Shown: positions 9,101 to 16,327 of the stretch, piece by piece
Layout: the number at the start of each line of letters is the position of its first letter
Position numbering within the stretch: the stretch's first letter is position 1
Source of the DNA: Burkholderia sp. Ax-1719
GTDB taxonomy: Bacteria; Pseudomonadota; Gammaproteobacteria; Burkholderiales; Burkholderiaceae
Direction of reading: 5' to 3'
Assembly (NCBI RefSeq): GCF_011753055.1
Contig: NZ_VWWJ01000011.1
Span: forward strand, 1 to 64,000
DNA: 64,000 bases
The notes under the pieces: generated by a model
Database searches by the model: none
The model's input: the letters and a program-made list of their open reading frames with translations, nothing else
Told to the model about the DNA's origin: nothing
Position numbers and translations under genes: made by a program

Positions 9101-11025
9101 TCTGCGGCTACCTGAGTCAAGCGAAGATCTTCTTCTAGCTCGGTGGTCTTTCGCAGCGCGGTTGCGAGTGCTGATGCAGATGAGAGGTCGCGTTCAACTA
9201 GCGTGTGCTGAATCGCATCCGTCTGCGAATTTGCGAGGTGTATGAGTTGGTCTTTCTTTGCCCGAAAATCGGCAAGTACGCGATCAAAGAAGAGATACGG
9301 GTCCCGCATCGGCAAGCGACCGTCCTCAACGCCGCCGTTGGAGAAGTAGTGAACTTCTGGTGAGAGCCCGCTTTGTGTTGCGACCGGATACTGGTCGGTA
9401 TACCAGCTAGCATCAAAATGCTTCAGGCAAAGTTCGCTGTCTAATTCATAGAGGGCTTTAACCGCCGCTGCAAAATGACCGTCGCGCTCGTTGAGCCATT
9501 TGCGCAAATCTGATCGCTCGCGTTCATATTGAGTAGTGGCGATCTGAAGAGTGTCCGCGATGATTGCGGATAGCTCTGCCTCGTCCGCGACGTGGAACAG
9601 CGTGTAGATTTCATTCGAAGGCAGTGCGTTTCGATCAACTACATGCCAGTGGAGCGCGTCGAGTTCCAGCACCATTGCGCTAGCGATGGTTGCTTCTTCG
9701 GGATTTCTTGACCGACTGAGCCCGACAAAAATCCGCCCATCTGCCACGGCAACGCCACGAACATAAGATTCGAACTGTTTGCTTCGAAGAAGTTTGCCTT
9801 GAGGTGAGTATTCGCACAGCTCATTCTGTCCTGAATTGGCGACCAGGAGGTTATCTCCGAATTGAACCAGGCTGTGTGGCTGGTCCAATCCCTCGATCAC
9901 ACGGTCGCCGCTTTCCAGGTCTTCGACATATCCGCGGCCACTAGTTTGGCTCTTATAGCCTCGCGTTTTATCAAAATCACCGAATGCCGAAAAGACGACG
10001 CGCCCATTCCAAACACCTAGGCAATTGATATGACGTGAATCATCCTCACCAGGGTATACCCAGCGCTTGATCTCGTGACCATTCACATCCAGCTTGGTGA
10101 TCTGATTCTTGATAGTACCTACGACGTATATAAATTCGTCATGCTGTAGAACGTCGTGAATATCGTCGAAATCTTGGCGCGTAATTTCAATGCGATCTTG
10201 TCGATGTAGAACGAGCGAATACGGCTGAAGCGCGCGCAGGAAGCAGTCGCCCGTTGCCATGATGCCCGCTGTAGGGCTGCGATCGAGAACGATTACCCGG
10301 TCGTTTTTCAGCACGAACAGTCCGCCATTTTCATTTGGACTGGAGATGATGAGCCCACCTCGGCGAGATCTTGTTTTGCAATTTTGCGCGATGGCCCCAT
10401 CAGGCATCGCCGCTAAAGCGTCAGATGCTGATTGCATTCCGCTTGACTCGCCTTTGGTATCTACGATATAGGCGGCTGTGCCGTGTCGTTTCACTCCAAA
10501 GAAATAGAGGTCGTGAGTCTGTGTGTTTACGTCGAACTCATACTCGGAGAAAACGCTATCCAGATCGAGTACTTCCGCAATATCGGCTGCGGTCAAATTC
10601 TTGTAATACGTGCTCCAAACCGGATCGCCCTGAAGTAACGGCGCATCGTGAGGCGTTGTTTTTGCCGTACCATGCTCGGGGCGACCGGTTGTTGCGCAGG
10701 TGAGCAGGAGTAAGCCACCGGGTTTGAGCAACCTGACGGCATTTTTGATAGTCTCAGGATAGTAGAGATCGTGCTCGAGCGCTTCTGTGGAGACGATCGT
10801 GTCGAAGGTCGAGTCGGGCATGCTAAGTTCGTGCCCTTTGCTCACGATATCGACGTTCTTGCCTGGCAGCACGTCGAGCCCCAAGTATCGGCAGTCGTCG
10901 AAAAGGTACCTATTGTTCCCATTGATGTCGAGGGAGCCAATATCTAGTACAAGTGTTCTCGAAAAGAAAGAGGGAAATCGTTTCTTTACCGAGAGGCAGT
11001 AATCAATCTGATTTTGGTGCGCCAT
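6133..11025 (-). CDS. Giant multidomain protein: methyltransferase - propeller-like - coiled coil - DUF4214-like - two glycosyltransferase-like domains
   Basis: A 1630-residue protein, apparently cytoplasmic (no signal peptide or membrane segment seen). Residues 1-185 form a class I SAM methyltransferase (VLDIGSLDINGNNRYL, then VSTEALEHD and LLKPGGLLLLTC). Residues 220-480 look like a beta-propeller of the DUF4915 kind (repeated GGLF, NCLGVWNGRVVFSAFGDF, NLLVANSGQNEL). Residues 535-575 hold the FDxxWY...HYxxxGxxEGR-like unit seen in large glycan-synthesis proteins. About 600-890 is charged coiled coil. Near 985-1040 is a DUF4214-like unit (YETLLRRLPDEQG). About 1115-1390 resembles CgeB/GT-B proteins (DVLFYGDVNCDRRQQYL). 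About 1424-1630 resembles GT25 LPS transferases, with EDD at 1463-1465. Its place between kpsT and GT2 implies a role in building or capping the exported glycan. Individual activities are inferred. Confidence 0.75.
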   Translation of the reverse strand: MAHQNQIDYCLSVKKRFPSFFSRTLVLDIGSLDINGNNRYLFDDCRYLGLDVLPGKNVDIVSKGHELSMPDSTFDTIVSTEALEHDLYYPETIKNAVRLLKPGGLLLLTCATTGRPEHGTAKTTPHDAPLLQGDPVWSTYYKNLTAADIAEVLDLDSVFSEYEFDVNTQTHDLYFFGVKRHGTAAYIVDTKGESSGMQSASDALAAMPDGAIAQNCKTRSRRGGLIISSPNENGGLFVLKNDRVIVLDRSPTAGIMATGDCFLRALQPYSLVLHRQDRIEITRQDFDDIHDVLQHDEFIYVVGTIKNQITKLDVNGHEIKRWVYPGEDDSRHINCLGVWNGRVVFSAFGDFDKTRGYKSQTSGRGYVEDLESGDRVIEGLDQPHSLVQFGDNLLVANSGQNELCEYSPQGKLLRSKQFESYVRGVAVADGRIFVGLSRSRNPEEATIASAMVLELDALHWHVVDRNALPSNEIYTLFHVADEAELSAIIADTLQIATTQYERERSDLRKWLNERDGHFAAAVKALYELDSELCLKHFDASWYTDQYPVATQSGLSPEVHYFSNGGVEDGRLPMRDPYLFFDRVLADFRAKKDQLIHLANSQTDAIQHTLVERDLSSASALATALRKTTELEEDLRLTQVAAERATSESIEATARRTEAHLEQLAAREREFAETLRNLHSASAQRERESRFQHAERDALHASQLADSRMQVEQAMLTLHQQENANSERLLKMSDRYQQEKLLLNREALEREEDLRSEMRELRDQLQLASARKVELEFEKCNAIAKSTNEGRTQLHALELALHQERSNSETKLSRQINEALEREHSLKEQIRIAQSQAQHFMAQLTAFQQQRNEIAIHLQEGLTPLLRLSPLRIGATRLRRLRSVLDSVHRILLNHSEPAVFTLNDILATADLSAASTQAPVAAIQINKSTRLMPTTPTLTLVGEPASSVADLLARNDESFIQCAYETLLRRLPDEQGTHYYLTRLRAGVSKRVIIAQLAISKEGQARAVDLPGLGEIVRRYRYRNIPFVGKWLHHDRDQVQSIRAIEAQLQFMHHALNTRLSEIDRKLHLLAGSESTSDSEMHKLELVAPATTSAPVFDMRPASGAPIVILTVKHCLYIAHAIQASLARADIQSEIILARPPGGYEDVPHIVICPQIFDTLPGFYVAFQMEQSVSSRWFTPEYFKILENSYAVFDYSLENIAFLQDNGLSRRQTFYLPVGYIKDYAPESQIDAPEYDVLFYGDVNCDRRQQYLTEIQKHYRVKIINDTFGTDLHSEMANAKVVINVHYYPGALLETTRIYECLSLHKLVVSERSSDMKRHEELEDIVDFVEIDDIQAMLDKIRYWVEDDARRDAKIQSNRHKLESMSNSFDYFLYRFLLATDNIKFDDFWELAGHKLELQSERLCLTLPEDTVRGDDFQASGSNGFMMFPGLRHMQGWIGCALSYKYMISLARQKGMRSITICEDDVDFPEDFSNQWENIKNHLDSNFEKWDIFSGLLANLSEEASVLEESIQSNQQYVVVDKLISTVFNCYNKRIFDLIANWDPDNRDVHTNTIDRYLERKRSMRVMTTHPFLVGHKEDHTSTIWGFKNTQYLDLIAASSELLGKKLGEFQDRSKSSVFQRFLGGKRRIA

Positions 11026-11270
11026 CGTCTTATGAAAATTGTATTTCCGACTTCGAATGTGCGGAGCGGCGTCACGATACGCTTATAGTAGGGGCGCCGC
11101 TCTCTTTGGTACGCATTCGAGATGCCAAAGACACATGCCCCATGTACGCCGCAGCGAATGAGGCTTGCAAAGAAATTGCGATTGCCACTGCGCGAGTGAT
11201 AGTTCATTCCCTGCCATACCTCGAGCAAGGACGAGTCGCAGGATTGCATCTTCACTTCGTGTCTAGATGC

Positions 11271-11924
11271 TTAGTGTTCGTTTGCTTGGTAAAAAGCGAA
11301 CGCATCTTCAACATCGTCAAATACGTTCAGTTTCCCGTTCAGTAGAACAGCTGCACGTTGGCAGTGTGCCCTGATGTATTCGGGGCTATGCGAAACAATG
11401 ATCATCGCTCGATCCATACGTTTCTCAAATAGCTCTATGTGACACTTCTCGTGGAAGCGACTATCCCCTACAGCCACGATTTCGTCGATAAGAAAACAAT
11501 CGAATTCTACGGCCATTGAGATCGCAAAGGCGAGGCGGGCGCGCATACCGGAGGAGTACTTTTTGACCGGCTCCCTTAAATATTCGCCGAGTTCCGAGAA
11601 CTCGCGAACAAATTCGATGGCGGGCGGGATGGGGGCGCCATACACTCGGCATATGAAGCGGACATTGTCCAACCCGCTGAGACTGCCTTGAAAGGCACCA
11701 CCGAACGCCAGCGGCCATGACAGGCTTAATCCCCTATGGATTTTGCCGCTGGTCGGGAGTTCGGCGCCGCTCATTAGGCGAATGAGGGTGGATTTACCGG
11801 CGCCATTACGTCCAAGTATGCCGATCTTCTGACCTTTGGTGACGGTCAGATCGATCTCACGTAGCACCGTGCGAGCGCCTTGTCGCGTATGGTATACCTT
11901 CGTCACGCGTTCCAGTGTAATCAT
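11271..11924 (-). CDS. kpsT: Capsule ABC transporter ATP-binding protein
   Basis: ATPase that drives export of the finished capsule across the inner membrane with KpsM. At 217 residues it matches the KpsT/CtrD/BexA family. Visible motifs are Walker A (GRNGAGKST), a diverged signature (YSSGMRARLAFA), Walker B (CFLIDEIVAVGD) and the switch His (IIVSHS). It overlaps the KpsM gene by 4 bp (ATGA), the usual coupling for this pair. Downstream, 245 bp without a gene separates it from the giant fusion gene, so an extra promoter may lie there. Confidence 0.93.
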   Translation of the reverse strand: MITLERVTKVYHTRQGARTVLREIDLTVTKGQKIGILGRNGAGKSTLIRLMSGAELPTSGKIHRGLSLSWPLAFGGAFQGSLSGLDNVRFICRVYGAPIPPAIEFVREFSELGEYLREPVKKYSSGMRARLAFAISMAVEFDCFLIDEIVAVGDSRFHEKCHIELFEKRMDRAMIIVSHSPEYIRAHCQRAAVLLNGKLNVFDDVEDAFAFYQANEH

Positions 11925-12715
11925 TCTGGCTCTACTCTACGTCCTGTTTCCCTAACCAATGCGAGTCCAAAAAACGTCATGACGATGTTGACCATCAAAA
12001 GGTAGATGGGATCTTCGTAGGTGTGTACGCTTGACCCGAAGAAGCCATGGCGGATCATTTCTGTGCCATGAACCATGGGGATCCAGAGCGCCAGGTGCTG
12101 CGTGGATACGGGCAGCCAGTCCACCATGTAGGCAGCCCCAGAGAGGGGGAACATCAAATAAGTAAATATGTGCCAGACGCGTTCGACAATTTCCGATCGT
12201 TCGGATGCAGCGCCAACTATCAAACTCAAAGCGTAAGCGAACCACGCGAGTAGTATCCAGGCGATGATGACCGTGAGGATATCGGCTGGGGGGCTCATTA
12301 GACCAATACAGCTGAATACGATCGTTAGTGCAATCAGGGATGACGTAGCGCCCGCAATTTCGAGGAGAATTCGTGCTGTAAATACGTCAATAACGCGCAC
12401 GTTTCGGTGATACAGCAGGCTATGGTTCACTTCGATCGCCTTGACAATCCGGTTGCTGCTATTGCGCCACAGCAGAATGGATGAATAACCTGTCAGGGAA
12501 AAAGTCGTGATAGGGAGGTTGCTACCATGGGTCGCCTTGCTCAGCACCCAAAGAGTAGTGATCCCTAGAGTAAACAACATTGGCTCAAAGAAAAGCCAAA
12601 GAAATCCAATGTTGTGACGACCATAGCGAGTGATTACCTCTCGCATCAAAAGTGCGCCGATCACACGCATCTGAATCTGAAAGGACTGCTTCAGCGAGAC
12701 GGATTTGGTGCTCAC
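11921..12715 (-). CDS. kpsM: Capsule ABC transporter permease
   Basis: Inner-membrane subunit of the capsule exporter (ABC-2 type; KpsM/CtrC/BexB family). At 264 residues with about six hydrophobic segments it has the family's length and topology. The N-terminus MRVIGALLMREVITRYGRHN and the following FLWLFFEPML are highly typical of polysaccharide ABC-2 permeases. It overlaps kpsT by 4 bp and follows kpsE by 8 bp, forming a compact kpsE-kpsM-kpsT unit. The exported polymer would be handed to KpsE and then to the outer-membrane lipoprotein encoded at 916-2082. Confidence 0.92.
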   Translation of the reverse strand: MSTKSVSLKQSFQIQMRVIGALLMREVITRYGRHNIGFLWLFFEPMLFTLGITTLWVLSKATHGSNLPITTFSLTGYSSILLWRNSSNRIVKAIEVNHSLLYHRNVRVIDVFTARILLEIAGATSSLIALTIVFSCIGLMSPPADILTVIIAWILLAWFAYALSLIVGAASERSEIVERVWHIFTYLMFPLSGAAYMVDWLPVSTQHLALWIPMVHGTEMIRHGFFGSSVHTYEDPIYLLMVNIVMTFFGLALVRETGRRVEPE

Positions 12716-12723
12716 GGCGAATC

Positions 12724-13887
12724 TTAATCCTTATGCTCTTGTAGTCCCGCGACGAGCAGGGTCAAAATGCCCCAGACAATCATGCCCAATGCGAAAACTT
12801 CCGCAATTCCCTTCAACCGATGCGGTTCGACAGCGATATCGGGAGAATTTGGCTGCACGAGTCTTTCGAGGTAGAGCTGTTTACGTTGAGCTTCGGCTCG
12901 TGCCGATTCAAGCGCCGTCATGGCGGAGGCCAACTGCTTGTCGGCAAATTGGGCATCGAGTTGAAGCCGAGCGTAACTTGCTGCCTTGTCGGACAATGAG
13001 GCTTTGCTACCAGTAACGGCGCCCTCGGCTGTGGAAAGTTGCTTCTCAAGGCTTGCAATATTGACTTTCAAGCCGGCGATTTGCGGGTTTTGCGGAGCGA
13101 TTGCCTCAAGTACGCTCAGCTGATTTTGTGATGCATAGAGTTGCTGACGAAGCGTGTTGGCTTGCATCAGTTGTTGAGCAGATTCCTTGTCCGGATCGAA
13201 TACGGTGTTCGCGTTGCGATACGTGGCGAGTGTAACTTCCGCGTTTTCCGCCTTGGCTGCAGCAAGATCAACCTCGTGTTGGGCAAACTGAACGGCGTCA
13301 TCGGCTGCGCGTTGATTCATCCGGTTGATCAATTGTTCGCTTGCGGTCAGCAACTGATCGTTAATTCGATAGGCGTCTGCAGATGAGAATGCGCGAACCT
13401 TCAGCGTCGTAATGGCAGAGGTCGAATCATAGTCGACATCAACAATGCGCGCCTGGTAGTACTTCCAAAGGGACTCAAAGCTCCGATCAAACGTGATGCT
13501 TGGGAATCTTGAGAAGAAATCGCCGTGCTGATGTCCGAACGACTTGTACATAAAATTGTCACGATTCAGCAGGCGCAGGACATCTCGCGAGCGAATGTAG
13601 TCAATTACGGGATATGTGTCATCTTGTGCTCGGGCGAATCCAGTTCCCTGCAGCAAAGCGCCAACGACGCCAGTTTGTGTTTGGCGTTCTGGACTGCGCA
13701 CAACAAAGCGCGATTCCGATACATATACGTCGGATGCGATGATTCCGTAGTACGAAACCGCGATCGTAGTCGGTACTACGACTGTGAATAGAAAGAGCCG
13801 ATTAATGCGCTTGACACGCTCGATCAAGCCAAGCTTCTTCCCCGTTGGCGACGTCAGCGTCGCAACCCTTTCAGATACGTTATCCAA
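12724..13887 (-). CDS. kpsE: Capsule export inner-membrane adaptor (KpsE/CtrB/BexC family)
   Basis: Periplasmic adaptor linking the KpsMT transporter to the outer-membrane channel (polysaccharide co-polymerase class 3). The 387 residues contain an N-terminal membrane helix (LFLFTVVVPTTIAVSYYGII), then a periplasmic domain with YVSESRFVVRSPERQ, which is diagnostic of the family. A long coiled coil follows (about 200-345), then a C-terminal membrane helix and a short charged tail ending QEHKD. It is the first gene of the minus-strand capsule operon. The divergent kpsS-like gene starts about 450 bp away. The B. pseudomallei counterpart would be WcbD. Confidence 0.92.
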   Translation of the reverse strand: MDNVSERVATLTSPTGKKLGLIERVKRINRLFLFTVVVPTTIAVSYYGIIASDVYVSESRFVVRSPERQTQTGVVGALLQGTGFARAQDDTYPVIDYIRSRDVLRLLNRDNFMYKSFGHQHGDFFSRFPSITFDRSFESLWKYYQARIVDVDYDSTSAITTLKVRAFSSADAYRINDQLLTASEQLINRMNQRAADDAVQFAQHEVDLAAAKAENAEVTLATYRNANTVFDPDKESAQQLMQANTLRQQLYASQNQLSVLEAIAPQNPQIAGLKVNIASLEKQLSTAEGAVTGSKASLSDKAASYARLQLDAQFADKQLASAMTALESARAEAQRKQLYLERLVQPNSPDIAVEPHRLKGIAEVFALGMIVWGILTLLVAGLQEHKD

Positions 13888-14333
13888 CTTTTTTCCAGGC
13901 TATTGAGCTGCTTTGCGCCGCTCGCCGGTGTCCGGCGTTTCTTACAAAGAAGCAGGAAGATACGTAAGGCTGCGCGATCGCCTCGCTCTCTGAATGCTTC
14001 TCTTGTCGGATGGGCGAACTGCACAGGCACGCGATTGTCGATCGTCATCGGATGCGTAATGAATCAACCGATGCCAAGTCTAAGCGCGTCGCCTAGATCA
14101 AGGCGACCGATTATAGCCGGACGACTTTCAGGATGCCATCACAATGTTTGTAGCGGAGCAACACCGGGAGCGCGATCTTCACTCTTTTGCTATATAAGTC
14201 CGACGCAATGCTGTATTCTTCGCAACCTGACACCGCATGGCCCTGAATTTCACACGGGGCTTTTTATAAAAAGTATCACGGGGAATACAGATGTCTCTGT
14301 ATGAGGCCGGGTTCGTCGCCAAATAAAAAGCAA
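13888..14333. other. Divergent promoter region between kpsE and kpsS-like gene
   Basis: 446 bp with no convincing large gene. On the plus strand an extended -10-like TGCTATATA (14188-14196) could start the kpsS operon, but no good -35 is visible. At 14291-14326 there is an 11-codon reading frame (MSLYEAGFVAK) preceded at 6-bp spacing by GGGGA. It ends 7 bp before the kpsS ATG, so it could be a leader peptide or chance. A weak GCCC/GGGC stem with a following T run (about 14240-14266) precedes it. Confidence 0.4.
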
Positions 14334-15542
14334 ATGGCTCGTTCATTCCTTGCCCTTCAGGGAACGGCCTCGCCGTTTTTTAGTCGATTGGCTAGTGCAT
14401 TGCAGGAGCGCGGAAGTGGAGTGCTCAGGATTAATTTCTGCGGGGGCGATCTTCTTTACGGTGGGGCAGAGAGAGCTGCGGACTACCGCGGACTCGCGGA
14501 AGATTTGCCATCCTGGTATGCTGACTTGGCGAAGGCTGGAGACTATACCGATGTGGTGATGTTTGGTGATTGTCGCGAGGTTCATCGCCACATGCACTCT
14601 ATATCCAGCCGATTCGGCTTGCGTGTCCACGTCTTCGAAGAAGGTTACGTGCGCCCGCATTGGCTCACCCTTGAGGGTCGAGGTGTGAACGGACGTTCGT
14701 TGCTGTCGCGTGATCCAGACTGGTATCGGGACCGGCGTTCCACTACTCCCACGGGCTTGGTGGGCAAAGTTACGGGCTATAATTTAGCGGAGCGTGCCTA
14801 TCACGATATCCGTTATCGCGCCGCTAACACATTATATGCAGCACGATTTCCTCACTATCGTAGTCATCGCCCCAAAAACGGAATGTACGAGTACGCGGGG
14901 TTGGCTATCCGAGCGCTAGGGAGGGGGTATCATCACCGGGAAGCCGAACAAGTAACCCGCGAATTGATCGATAGGCGCAGGGAATACTATCTGTTTCCAC
15001 TGCAGTTGAACTCTGATGCGCAAATCATTGTTCACTCTCCATTTGAGGGTGTTTGCGAAGCAATATCCACGGTGATGCATTCATTCGTTCGCAACGCTCA
15101 TAAGGATGCGTGGCTGGTAATTAAAAATCATCCCCTTGATACGGGTTTGATCGATTTTCGTGCCTATGCGCTTAGATTGGCAACGGATTTGGGTGTTGTA
15201 AATCGTTTGCGCTTTATCGATGCGGGTCACCTTCCGACGTTGCTAGACAACGCGCGCGGCGTGGTAGTAGTCAATAGTACTGTTGGTTTGTCTGCGTTAC
15301 ATCACTGCCGGCCGCTTATTGCCTTGGGTACGTCGATCTATAAGATGGCCGGTCTGACGTGGATGGGTGCGCTTGATGACTTCTGGGATGGTGCAGAACC
15401 TCCAGATATGCACCTCTACCAGTGTTTTCTCGACTACGTAATACACCATACCCAGATCAACGGCGACTTCTACACTCGTACCGGCATTGACATGGCAGTC
15501 GCTGGTGCGGTTCGGCGTTTGGAGGCGGCGGAGCATGCCTAG
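14334..15542 (+). CDS. kpsS: Capsule polysaccharide biosynthesis protein, KpsS/LipB type (Kdo transferase to lipid acceptor)
   Basis: In group 2 capsules KpsS adds the first beta-Kdo to a lyso-phosphatidylglycerol acceptor, and KpsC extends the Kdo linker. This 402-residue protein has the N-terminal SFLALQGTASPFFSRLA block, VVMFGDCREVHRHM, VHVFEEGYVRPHWLTLE and the later VIKNHPLDTG and VVVNSTVGLSALHH segments of that family. I choose the ATG at 14334; an in-frame ATG at 14301 would add 11 residues. The gene is clearly A+T-richer than what follows, and its last 8 bases overlap the SDR gene, so it heads the lipid-type operon. No KpsC-like gene is in the window. The B. pseudomallei counterpart by position would be WcbO. 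Confidence 0.85.
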   Translation: MARSFLALQGTASPFFSRLASALQERGSGVLRINFCGGDLLYGGAERAADYRGLAEDLPSWYADLAKAGDYTDVVMFGDCREVHRHMHSISSRFGLRVHVFEEGYVRPHWLTLEGRGVNGRSLLSRDPDWYRDRRSTTPTGLVGKVTGYNLAERAYHDIRYRAANTLYAARFPHYRSHRPKNGMYEYAGLAIRALGRGYHHREAEQVTRELIDRRREYYLFPLQLNSDAQIIVHSPFEGVCEAISTVMHSFVRNAHKDAWLVIKNHPLDTGLIDFRAYALRLATDLGVVNRLRFIDAGHLPTLLDNARGVVVVNSTVGLSALHHCRPLIALGTSIYKMAGLTWMGALDDFWDGAEPPDMHLYQCFLDYVIHHTQINGDFYTRTGIDMAVAGAVRRLEAAEHA

Positions 15543-16326
15543 CGAGAGCACTGTTCTGCGCCACCTCGCCATCACCGGCGCGAGCGCCGGCATCGGCCGC
15601 GCGCTTGCGCTCGCGTACGCGCGTCCAGGCGTAACGCTTGGCATTGTAGGCCGCAACGCCAATCGTCTAGAGGATTGCGCCGAAGCCTGCCGCGCACAAG
15701 GCGCCACCGTCATCACAAAAGCCCTCGACGTCCGCGACGCCGCCGCACTTGAAAACTGGCTCACCGACTTCGACGCGCAACACCCCATCGACCTCCTCAT
15801 CGCCAACGCCGGCGTCGCGAGCACGCTCGCACACGCAAACGACTGGGAAGGGCGCGAGCGTACCGCCAACATCGTCGACACCAACTTCTACGGCGCGCTC
15901 AACGCCGCGCTCCCGGTCATCGAGCGCATGCGCACGCGCGGCTACGGCCATATCGCGCTCATCAGCTCGATCGCAGCACTCCGCGGCATGGCAATCTCCC
16001 CAGCCTACTGCGCCAGCAAAGCCGCGCTAAAAGCTTGGGGCGATTCCGTTCGCCCAGTGCTGGCACGCGACAACATCCGCGTCTCGATCGTGCTGCCGGG
16101 CTTCGTCAAAACGGCAATGAGCGACGTCTTCCCCGGCGACAAACCCTTCATGTGGTCCGCCGAAAAAGCCGCGAGCCACATCCAGGGCAAGCTGCAAAAA
16201 GGCCGCGCCGAAATCGCTTTCCCCGGCATGCTCGCCTTCGGCATGCGTTTGCTCACGCTGCTGCCCGCCGCGCTTGCCGACGCCATCCTCGGCCGCATGT
16301 CCTATCTGCCGCGCGAGGAGCGTTAG
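15535..16326 (+). CDS. Short-chain dehydrogenase/reductase
   Basis: NAD(P)H-dependent oxidoreductase of the classical SDR family, 263 residues. The cofactor motif is TGASAGIG at residues 13-20, followed by LIANAG. The catalytic triad is present as the Ser in LISSIA and Tyr/Lys in YCASK. The C-terminal part (KTAMSDVFPGDKPFMWSAEKAA) resembles the membrane-associated DHRS7/3-ketosphinganine-reductase branch, but this likeness is only by eye. The ATG at 15535 overlaps the kpsS stop and has GGAGG 10 bp upstream. It is followed at once by the LTA-synthase-like gene. In this operon a 3-keto group made by the PLP enzyme is a plausible substrate (inference). By position it matches wcbP. Confidence 0.85.
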   Translation: MPSESTVLRHLAITGASAGIGRALALAYARPGVTLGIVGRNANRLEDCAEACRAQGATVITKALDVRDAAALENWLTDFDAQHPIDLLIANAGVASTLAHANDWEGRERTANIVDTNFYGALNAALPVIERMRTRGYGHIALISSIAALRGMAISPAYCASKAALKAWGDSVRPVLARDNIRVSIVLPGFVKTAMSDVFPGDKPFMWSAEKAASHIQGKLQKGRAEIAFPGMLAFGMRLLTLLPAALADAILGRMSYLPREER

Positions 16327-16327
16327 C

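Noticed and set aside
10986..11255. 89-codon minus-strand frame between kpsT and the giant gene
   Set aside because: It overlaps the giant gene's start region, is Arg-rich, and has no ribosome site; probably a leader region.
13903..14304. 133-codon plus-strand frame in the kpsE/kpsS intergenic region
   Set aside because: Mixed composition, no ribosome site, and it would overlap the promoter region of both operons; no family motif.
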